In this document: positions 32,521 through 40,156 of the stretch, piece by piece | Numbering within the stretch: position 1 is the stretch's first letter | Layout: each line of letters starts with the position of its first letter | DNA from: Haplomitrium mnioides | Taxonomy: Eukaryota; Marchantiophyta; Haplomitriopsida; Calobryales | Assembly: GCA_049999725.1 (NCBI GenBank) | Contig: JBNGIS010013837.1 | Span: 1 to 40,156, forward strand | Direction: 5' to 3' | DNA: 40,156 bases | Position numbers and translations under genes: made by a program | Notes under the pieces: generated by a model | Told to the model about the DNA's origin: nothing | What the model saw: the letters and a program-made list of their open reading frames with translations, nothing else | Database searches by the model: none

Positions 32521-34442
32521 GTTGGAAATATCAAAACAAATTGATGGTAACACAGCAGCAAATAACCACAGATGGTGAGAATCGTGAGAAGAGGAAATGT
32601 GATATCCTCGAAATGAGGATATCCTGCAAATCTCGTTTTTACTCCTGACAGTGAAATCACGTTTTAGCCACTTCACGAGTTGAGCTCCTCAGCAGGAAAA
32701 ATGCCAGACAACTTTGAATAGGCCTTCCCTTGCAGAAACAATTTGCTCCCCTAGTCGTTTTTCTGCTATCGATGCAGAAAAAAGACATTTTTCCTGCAGT
32801 TGCTATTCTCCTTGGAATGCCTAAAACGTCAAAATGCAGCTCCTCTAAAGTCTACGAAATAAGCATGCAGCTGCAGAATCGCGACCTCCTTCTGGACACC
32901 AAAATTGTAGGATAGTCCAGAAATCGCGACCTCCTTTTATACACCAAAAATGTAGCACATTTGCGAGTCTCCCTGCTGTGGCAGAAAAACGACCTTCCCC
33001 TTAGTTGTGATTCTGCCTACCATGCAGAAAAACGAGTTCCTCCCTCCAGGCGATTCTCCTTAGTATTGAGGACCACAGCTTGAGTGGGAGGATGGATCCT
33101 GAATGGGATCCAGATGCAGTCCTTTCCAAGGCTCAATCCTTGGAAGGATTATCTCTTGTAAATAGTCATAGACTAACAGATTGTTAGTCATAACTAACCT
33201 AACTAGTTAGATAATTAGTTATGGCTAGTTTAGAGTACTGCCATGTGTCAGTCACACAGGCACTTAGACAAACTTGTTTTCTAGCGTGACTGGAGAGAGA
33301 GAAAAACATGACATGCAGATCGTGCATCGATCTGATGCACAACATTTGGCAGGGAAGAAATGTGCGCTCATTACCGCTTTGTAATTATCGAGGAGTTTTC
33401 TCCTTTGTGCATATATATTTTGGGGCTCACCATCGAGTGTAAGCAATTGCCACAAACATACATTCTGTGTAAGTCTTTCATTCCTTGCTCGAAGTCTATG
33501 CTTTCTATGCTGTTTTATCTGCACAAAGAAGACTCCTGTTTCTGCTATCGCGAAGAAGGGGGAGGCGCACACTCCCGTGTCTGCTATCGCGAAGAAGAGG
33601 GAGGCGCACATGTCGTTTCTGCTATCGTGAAGACAGAGGGAGCAACCTCCCATTTCTGCTATTGCGCAGACAGACGAAGGGCGCCATTGTTCCGCGATTT
33701 GCTTAGAAGCAGAAATCGAAGACGACGCCACCGACAAAGTGCGAGGTCGCTTATCTCCCTGCAATTCTAAACCGAAAACGTGAAGTCGTTTAATGAGTGA
33801 GATTATCAACTCGATTTGATAAATCTCAGCACTCATTTCTCTCACAAACAGTGCTGTATCAGAATTCGAAGTTCCATTTCAGACATTCAAGTAAAAGTCA
33901 GCATTTGATTTTTATTATTTAGGATGCATAAACAAGGTAACAAGGTGAGACACAAGTAATGTGTTTGCAAATGAGGATGCGATGAGCATAACCTCTGATG
34001 ATTTATATAATCTTCACAATACCAGCAAACCTGCTGGTTTCTTATAGCGCCCAGTCAATTCTGTGGGCTTGAGTGAGTCAAGTGATGGATTCCAGCAGGT
34101 GAAGAAGACCAATGCTTGCATATGGACAAGAGCAGCTCTACCAGCTGCATATTCGAATTTACCTGCACTGCTGTGACTTTCTTTGTATGAGCGCAATGCA
34201 TACGTGCATGTGCTTCCTCCTATCTCATGCAAGGGACAAAGGAATTTAATGTCCCTAAGGAGCTCCCTGGTGCTGACACATGTCACCACCAGGTGCCTCC
34301 ACATAGCACTATACCCAGATCTCTCTCTAAACTAGTTAGGAGCTAAACTAGTGAGGAAGCCCAATTGCTATACAAATACACATGCTCAGCATTATCACTG
34401 TGCATAATGTCCAGTGCAAAATGTGAGCTGCCAATTTCCAAC
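32521..34442 (-). repeat. Copia LTR, minus orientation, interrupted (element B)
   Basis: The reverse complement matches the LTR at 35409-36215. Its inner edge is next to CTCCCACTC (a minus-strand polypurine tract GAGTGGGAG, 34443-34451) and its outer edge is TGTTGGAAATATC at 32521. Similarity covers about 32521-33063 and 33945-34442. The part between is a foreign plus-strand LTR-like segment. An inverted repeat GATATCCTC/GAGGATATC lies at 32601-32623. Confidence 0.75.
33064..33940 (+). repeat. Nested plus-strand LTR-like segment with 37-39-bp tandem repeats
   Basis: It breaks the homology of the element B LTR. It starts with a polypurine-tract-like GAGTGGGAGGATGG (33083), then TCATAGACTAACAGATT, as in the LTR-like piece at 27452, and ends near CAGACATTCAAG, similar to the LTR end of element A. 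Inside are four copies of a CTGCTATCGCGAAGA unit at 33542, 33581, 33619 and 33656. No clear target duplication was found, so the nesting model is tentative. Confidence 0.5.
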
Positions 34443-34451
34443 ACTCCCACT

Positions 34452-34787
34452 CAGCGAACCATTTTTCACACCAAGCATCCCTAAGCAAGCCTTCATGCTT
34501 GTTACTTGCCAGTGCCTTGGTCTTTGAGTGATAGGTTGGATTCTACCCCAACGATTTGTAACCCTGATTGTCTTCACAAATGGTGGTGGGTTTATCCAGC
34601 TGGAAAACCCAAGCCTCCTCCCATTAGTAAAGAACTCCCTGATGTGGACTTTCCATCATCCTTGCTTCCTGCATAATCAGAGGCACTATATCCGATCAGT
34701 GAGCTGTTGCTGATCAGAGTGGATTACAGACATCCAGCACATCTTCCTTGGAGCCTTGAAGGTACCTGAAAATTCCTTTTAGGTATG
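34452..34787 (-). pseudogene. Copia RNase H fragment, minus strand (element B)
   Basis: On the minus strand GIFRYLQGSKED is followed, after frame changes, by GYSASDYAGSKDDGKSTSG and MGGGLGF, the copia RNase H start. The rest is lost before the polypurine tract at 34443-34451. The fragment meets the plus-strand fragment at about 34788 head-to-head. Confidence 0.75.
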
Positions 34788-34789
34788 AA

Positions 34790-35408
34790 TGTATGCCATG
34801 ATAGGAACAAGGCCAGACTTGGCATGTTCAGTGGGAGCTCTAAGTAGGTTCAGTGAAAACCCAGGTCAGCAGCATTGGAAGGTAGCCTAATGAGTCATGA
34901 GGTACTTGAAAAGCACGAAAGATCTTGGCATCACCTATCGTGGTGGTAAAGGGATTAAACTTGCTGGCTTGTGTGATGCAGATTGGGGAGGACAACAAGA
35001 GAAAAAGAGATCCACTTTTGGATGCGTGTTTACTATGGGAGATGGAGCCATCTCCTGGAGCAGTAAACCTCAGAAACCACCGAAGCTGAGTACATGGCAT
35101 TGACATATGCCAGTAAAAAAACAGTGTGGTTACGCAGGTTGCTTGATGAGATTGGATTCAAGCAAGACACACCAACCATAATTGAGTGCGATAACCAAGG
35201 ATGCATGAAACTGGCTATCAACCCAGTTCACCATCCAAGGATGAAGCACATTGATATTCAGTATCACTTCATAAGAGATCTGATCGGAAATGAATATTGT
35301 GTGTCAGAAGAGATGGCAGCTGATGTTCTCACCAAAGCATTGCCCCAAGAGAATGACTTCACGCTAATCAACAAGAGGGTATGTACAGCAACATGCGATA
35401 AGTGGGAG
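34790..35408 (+). pseudogene. Copia RT end and RNase H, plus strand, with polypurine tract
   Basis: [20 protein letters not shown] (RT C-terminus), then MRYLKSTKDLGI, CDADWGG, RSTFGCVF and GAISWSSK. A small deletion/frame change leads to TEAEYMALTYASKKTVWL, IECDNQGCMKLA, MKHIDIQYHFIRDL and AADVLTKALP. These are the RNase H motifs in order, with the acidic residues (DAD, TEAE, CDNQ). It ends with the polypurine tract AAGTGGGAG touching the LTR at 35409. RT upstream of YAMIG is missing. Confidence 0.88.
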
Positions 35409-36215
35409 TGTTGGAAATGTATCTTTGCTGCTGTAAAATTATGTTAGATTAAACTAAATTAGCCAGTTAGAACTAACTTACTGTTGAAAATTGGCAGCTC
35501 ACAATTTTGCTGCTGGTGGAACAGAGGAATTGCCTGATCCTGCTCAGGAATTCCTGCAACATGCTTCCTTTGTGAACTGTGTCCCTCTAAGTGTTTTGTT
35601 TTGCTAGTTTAGGATTCTAACTAGTTTAGAGGCCCTTTAGGAGATGGTGATGTGGCAACTTCAGGGTGTGTCATGTGGAGGCTTTCTGGAGGTGCCACAT
35701 GGCAACACCAGAAGGCTTTTAAGGAAAATGGATCCTTGGTCTAAGGAGGCAGAGGTGATCATGCTCATGCAGTCATCTGCATGAGCATACAAAGAAAAGT
35801 CACAGCGGTGCAGGTAAACGCAAATATGCAGCTGGTAGAGCTGCTCTTGTCCATATGCATGCGATGATCTCCTTCATCTGCTGGAATCCATCGTATGACT
35901 CATTGAAGCTCATAGATTTAGAACTGGATGCCCACAGAAATCCAGCCCATTGCTGGTATTTTAAAGGTTATATAAATCAAGAAAGGCTATGCCCATCGCA
36001 TCCTCGTTTGCAAACACATTCACTTCTGTGTCTCACTTCATAAGGAGAATCGCGTTTTGGTGTCCAGAAGGTGGCCGTGATTCTGCAGCTGCATGCTTAT
36101 TTTGTGGACATCAGAGGAGCTGACGTTTTGCCATTTTTTCCCTTTCCTACGATTCTCACCTATTGTGGATTTTTGCTGCTGTATTATCATCAATTTGTTT
36201 TTGATAATTCCAACA
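35409..36215 (+). repeat. Copia LTR with 8-bp terminal inverted repeat
   Basis: 807 bp bounded by TGTTGGAA and TTCCAACA. A polypurine tract abuts its left end and a primer-binding site abuts its right end, so it has internal sequence on both sides. Includes GGTTATATAAATCAAG near 35968 as a possible TATA region. Confidence 0.85.
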
Positions 36216-36229
36216 GGTTATGGGCCCAC
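36216..36229 (+). other. Half-tRNA-iMet primer-binding site with embedded ATG
   Basis: GGTTATGGGCCCAC directly after the LTR, identical to 29970-29983. Complementary to the anticodon arm of initiator tRNA-Met. The ATG is at 36219. Confidence 0.85.
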
Positions 36230-37540
36230 TGACGATGGGGGATGCAAGTCTTGGTAGCTCCAGTAGAAAAGTTTGAAGGAACTGACTTTCTGGACTGGAA
36301 GTCCAAAATGCAACTAATCCTTGAACTGAAAGGATTATGGAGGTATGTGAATGGTGAGTTTCCTAAACCCAGTGGCAGCAATGCAACTGAGGAAGGAATT
36401 GCAATTTGGATGGAGGCAGATAGGCATGCTCAGATCCTTATCTGCCTAAGCTTGCGTAAGAAGCAGTTTACCCAAGTGAGGTCCCTCACTACTGCAAGTG
36501 AGGTTTGGAATTGTCTCAGAAAAGCATATGAGCAAGGAGGAGCATTTGCTGCCACATATTTGTGGAGAAATCTCTTGAACTTGAGATTTGTAGAAGATGA
36601 CAACATGGGTGAGCACACTGCAAAAGTCAAGAATCTTGTTGATCAGATAAGCAGGCAAATGAACAGGTCAATATTGCTATCAAGGAGCCAGATGACACCA
36701 TAGAGTATGTCTGAGGTTGAAAGGCATGGGCCCTGGACTGGACTGTCAAGAATCCATGGAGTGTGCCAGTTGTGGCATGAAAGGCTTGGACATTTGGAGC
36801 TCAAGGTTTGAACACCTTGACGCAGAAAGGCATGGTGTCTGGACAGGACTGTCCAGACATTGGGAGTTGGGACTAGTTGTTGATGCATCAAGGGAAGAAA
36901 ACTGTTGTTCCTTCATTGATGATATAATATGAAAAATCATTTGTACATGTGAAGTTCAAAGTGATTGCTTTTCTAAGTTTCATAGTTTTAAGGGCTCAGG
37001 AAGAGCTAAGAAAACTATGATGAAGATACTCTATACAGATGGGGAAGGGAGTAAAGTTGGAAGCTTTCTAAGAGAGTATGGATCAATCTAAGAAAGCATG
37101 GTATCAAGCACAACTCACAGCAGGGGATTCTCCATCACAGAACGGTGTGGCAGGAAGGATGTATCGGACAATCATGGATGGAGAGTGCAAGGAGCAGTTT
37201 CTGTGCAAGGTATATCAAGAAGATTTTCTGGGCTAAGGCTGTGAACACAGCAGTCTCCCTCAGGAATCGATGCACCAAGGCTGTGAGCAATATATGACAC
37301 CAGAGGAAGCATGGTCAGGTACGAAGCCCGATGTTTCACATCTCAGAATTTTTGGCTATATGCGTTAGTACCTCAAGAACTGGTAGGGAAGTTGCATTCA
37401 AAAACCATAAAGTGTGTGTTTCTGAGAAACTGGGAAGAACTGCAAGGGTACAGGCTGTTGGAAGTAGAAATAGAAATCATTCAGAACAGAAAGATGAACA
37501 AAATGTTTGTATCAAGGATTTAACTCCTTTGATTACTTAA
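36219..37540 (+). pseudogene. Copia gag, pre-integrase and integrase remnant
   Basis: The frame opened by the ATG in the primer site soon stops. A shifted frame from about 36242 gives VAPVEKFEGTDFLDWKSKMQ and a copia gag body to about 36700. Next comes CQLWHERLGHLELK (pre-integrase). Then a decayed integrase: YTDGEG, SPSQNGVAGRMYRTI and TPEEAWSGTKPDVSHLRIFG, spread over frames with many stops. Zinc knuckle and protease are deleted. A 22-bp perfect palindrome (GTCTGGACAG, 2-nt spacer, reverse copy) is at 36837-36858. Homology ends near the minus-strand LTR at 37559. Confidence 0.8.
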
Positions 37541-37558
37541 GATCATTCTCATGCACCA

Positions 37559-37795
37559 TGTTGCATATTACAACAGGATTAAGTAGACTTCAGTTTACTC
37601 TTACTCTACATGTGATCCTAAGAGCTGTTTCTCTTCTCAAGAGTTGTGTCTCTTTCATAAGAACCTAAGAGCTATATGTCTCTGAGCTAGATCATACAAA
37701 ACTAGTTCAATACAAACTAGTTAGATCTAATCCTGATGCAATATCCTGTTATTAGTCAAGCTGGTTAACTTAACTAATCTGTAACAGGATCTACA
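37559..37795 (-). repeat. 3' LTR of minus-strand copia element D
   Basis: On the plus strand TGTTGCATATTACAACAGG to AACAGGATCTACA, 237 bp with TG/CA ends. A minus-strand polypurine tract (AAGTGGGAG, 37799-37807) lies between it and the RNase H end. The partner LTR would be beyond the right edge, so the exact ends are inferred. Confidence 0.6.
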
Positions 37796-37819
37796 ATACT
37801 CCCACTTAACCAGCTAGTA

Positions 37820-38722
37820 CTAATCCCCTCCTAGCAGTCCAATCTTGGACATAAGAAAGGAGTGTTGACTAGCAGGGAGACCATTGGTGAAGATATCAGC
37901 AAGCATTTGCTGGGTTTCACAATGAAAGACTTGAATACTGCCATTGGTAATCTGGTCTTGTGTAAAGTGATACTGGATATCAATATGCTTGGTCCTCTCA
38001 TAAAACTTGGTGGATGTCAAGAGGGCAATGATAGTGTCTCGAGCTATCATTTTTACTGGAGTTGGTTTGAAGTAGAATTGACTGTAGGCTTTGTTGATTA
38101 TTTTCTGGATTGATGGCCTGGGGCTAGTGATGTACCTCAGGAGAACATGTGATAGATTTCATTGTTGGGTAGCTGTCGCTGGACACCTTTGTGTCCCAAC
38201 TTGGCTACCATTGAGGAAGTGGTTTGCTTTAGTCCAGGCTATGATGCTTTGCCGCTTCGGCGGTTGTATTTGATGTGTGGAAATAAAGTTTTTTACTTCC
38301 TGTCAAAAAAGAAAAAAAGAAAAAAAAGAGGGCAATGGCACTCTGATTGTCACAATAAATGCTGGTAGGAGCTCTTGGGAGAAGATGAAGTCCATCCATA
38401 AGCTTCCTCAACCATAGAGCTTCTGTTGATGCCTTGGTAAGAGCCATATATTCAGCCTCAGTACTTGATAAGGCCACGGACGTCTGCTTCTTCAAAGTCC
38501 AACTGATGGCTCCTCCTGCATATAGAAATTAATAACCAGAGGTGGATTTCACATGAAGTGTGCCTTGGAGATAGCGAAATATACGCTTAACTGCCTGCTA
38601 ATGGTCTGGGCCAGGTTGACCCATGTGTTGGGCCACTGGACTGACTGCATAAGACAGATCAGGCCTTGTACACATCATGGCCCACATGAGTGAACCTTCG
38701 GTACTCTGATAGGGGACATTTG
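37820..38722 (-). pseudogene. Copia RT end and RNase H, minus strand (element D), split by an insertion
   Basis: Minus-strand reading: SLMWAMMCTRPDLSYAV (RT end), IFRYLQGTLHV, GGAISWTLKKQTSVALSS, TEAEYMALTKASTEALWLRK, CDNQSAIAL; then a 295-bp insertion; then RTKHIDIQYHFTQDQI and MLADIFTNGLPASQH to the stop. Two in-frame stops (at Trp/Gln-type positions near 38598 and 38529) and a deletion between YLQGTLHV and KSTSGY add to the damage. Confidence 0.85.
38031..38325 (+). mobile_element. 295-bp A-tailed non-LTR retroposon (LINE 3' end or SINE)
   Basis: Sits in the RNase H of element D. It is flanked by a 12-bp target duplication AAGAGGGCAATG (38019-38030 and 38326-38337) and ends in an A-rich tail with interspersed G (38304-38325) after AATAAAGTTTTTTACTTCC. 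It has a CCGC-TTCG-GCGG hairpin near 38255. No open frame and no clear pol III A/B boxes, so a 5'-truncated LINE is somewhat more likely than a SINE. Confidence 0.82.
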
Positions 38723-39335
38723 TCAGAGGCAGCATCTCTTCTGGATAAGTGGGGAAACTCTATGAGTGAGTTTAGTTCCTGGTGGAACAGCATCTGAAAT
38801 TCTTTGAGCTGCCTTATAAGAAGTGGGTTCATTGATCAGAGGGACCTGTAAAACCAGAGCATTCTTTCTTGCCTTGAATTTAGAGGCTTCGGTCTGGGAG
38901 TCATACTTGACGATTGGAACAGGCTGACGAGCACTCCTTCGTAATACGGGAGCTTGTGTTGATATGGGAGGACTCAGAACTGGAACAAGTTGAGACAGTG
39001 CAGGAGCAGGTGGAACAGGAAGGGGTATCTGAGAGTGGGGAATGGTTAACACTTGGAACTCCCACTGAAGTTGGACCTGCTGGGACTGTGAGAACCTGAG
39101 ATAGTGGCTGAGTGATGGCCGGAGTAATCCCTGCAACACTGGGAAACAGATTTCCTATTTGAAGCTCCTCCTCAATCTTTGGGACAGTGTTTGAAGAGCA
39201 AGCTACTGGTGAAAAATCACGCTCAAAGAAAATGACAAATCTAGAGATTATTACTCTTTTGTCAGATTTTCTCTATAATTTATAAGCTTTGCCTGCTCAC
39301 TGTAGCCCAAGAAAATACACTCATGTGTACTAGTG
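38723..39335 (-). pseudogene. Copia integrase end, linker and RT start (element D)
   Basis: Minus strand. THECIFLGYSEQAKLINYREN at about 39320-39255 is the integrase C-terminal FLGY motif. It is followed by a Pro/Val/Ser-rich linker with VLRRSARQPVPIVKYD and then INEPTSYKAAQ, the RT start. The sequence jumps straight to PGTKLTHR and PEEMLPLTNVPYQS, near the RT end, so about 200 RT residues are deleted. Confidence 0.8.
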
Positions 39336-40156
39336 ACAGGAGTTTGTGGGCTCTGGTTCCTCCTTCTGTGGGAAAAGGTGTACTTGCTTGCTTCCCAGGA
39401 ATTCAAGCAATACAAGCAGGTGGGTGAACAAGTTTTGCTGAACTTAAACCTTTCACCATGTGATGCTTCTGAAGCTGCTTGAGGCGATTATGACTTATGT
39501 GTCCCAGTCGTGCATGCCAAAGTGCAGACAATTCTGGCAGAGAATTCTTAACAACAGAAGCAATAGATACCACAGAGGAGGAGGGAATAGTCACTCCAAT
39601 TTTATACAGATTATGCTCAAGGAGGCAAACTGTCAAGAAGGAACCATCAGGGTTCCACAGAGTGCACATATTATCTTTGAATAATAGGGATCCTCCTTTC
39701 TGAGCATACTGTGTGCTGGAAAAAAGATTCTTCTTTAAACTGGGTATGTGATAGACATTTGATATTATGACTTCTTGACCACATTGTAGTTTGACTATGA
39801 CATCACCCTTGCCCTGAATAGTACAGATGGAGTTATCACCTAAGTAAGCATTTTCAGGTGGAAGGGGGTGATATGTGTGAAACAGTGTGTGATCAAAAGC
39901 CATGTGGTGTGTTGCACCACTGCCAACATACCAGTTAAAATCTTGATCAGTAGCAGATGTGTTAGAATTCAAGGAAGCTATCAGGACACGACGCTTCGAA
40001 TTCTGCCCTCTTCTTTGGTTACCAGCCTTCCAAGAAGAGGCACCATCTGACTGGGGGCCACCATTATGGGGACAATCTCTCAGTATATGACCAAGCTCAT
40101 TACAACCATAACACTTGACTTTAGCAAGGAAAGTCTTTTGTTGGTTAATGGGCTTT
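39336..40156 (-). pseudogene. Copia gag zinc knuckle, protease and pre-integrase (element D, continues off edge)
   Basis: Minus-strand frame open from the right edge to a stop near 39403. Zinc knuckle CYGCNELGHILRDC (about 40070-40110) with all ligands; protease motif NWYVGSGATHHMA with the catalytic Asp of DSG changed to Gly; IPSLKKNLFSSTQ; and the pre-integrase motif LWHARLGHISHNRLKQL. After a stop, GKQASTPFP still belongs to the pre-integrase region. The integrase catalytic core is then deleted before the FLGY part at about 39320. The open frame of about 250 codons is the longest copia frame in the window, but the protease cannot be active. Confidence 0.85.

Noticed and set aside
33360-33770. 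136-codon frame with repeated Cys-Tyr-Arg-Glu blocks
   Set aside because: It is a translation of the 37-39-bp tandem repeats inside an LTR-like segment.
29857-37540. A complete, active copia element
   Set aside because: LTR ends at 29969 and 36215 do not match, the RT core is absent and all frames are broken.
38091-38368. Small open frames in the 295-bp retroposon
   Set aside because: Short, overlapping, and the longest run into the A tail; the segment looks non-coding.

Overview
The window is nuclear DNA from a land plant. The evidence is a spliced plant-type NDC1 gene (type II NAD(P)H dehydrogenase, plastid/mitochondrial), Ty3 chromovirus and Ty1-copia retrotransposons with initiator-tRNA-Met priming sites, and a long AT-rich satellite. 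The long transposon-filled intron would suit a large-genome lineage such as a fern, lycophyte or gymnosperm, but the sequence alone does not settle this.

Region 1 (1-22622) is one satellite array of about 190 diverged 103-bp units. Each unit is a dimer of two related halves (42 and 61 bp). The array carries higher-order structure, including a roughly 3-kb block present twice, and is broken by a clean insertion: a 3005-bp internally deleted Ty3 chromovirus (14864-17868) with two 433-bp LTRs and a 5-bp target duplication ATCCA. A 10-N assembly gap lies at 21105-21114.

Region 2 (23238-26611) is the only host gene recognised: seven exons of NDC1 in one open reading frame of 452 codons with canonical GT-AG splice sites. 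The C-terminal part (about 60-110 residues by comparison with the family) is not in the window, so the gene continues to the right through an intron of more than 13.5 kb, or it is truncated.

Region 3 (26612-40156) lies inside or beyond that last intron and is a mosaic of broken Ty1-copia elements on both strands. Left to right: a minus-strand gag/protease remnant with its LTR; a plus-strand gag-protease-integrase remnant cut inside RT; a minus-strand LTR plus RNase H fragment joined head-to-head to a plus-strand RT-end/RNase H-LTR fragment; a plus-strand gag/integrase remnant starting at that same LTR; and a minus-strand element running off the right edge, whose RNase H is split by a 295-bp A-tailed retroposon with a 12-bp target duplication. 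No retroelement here keeps an RT polymerase core, so none looks autonomous.

The most unusual point is that two of the copia elements have a primer-binding site matching the anticodon arm of initiator tRNA-Met rather than its 3' end, and the AUG inside this site is the gag start codon (in frame in the better-preserved copy).
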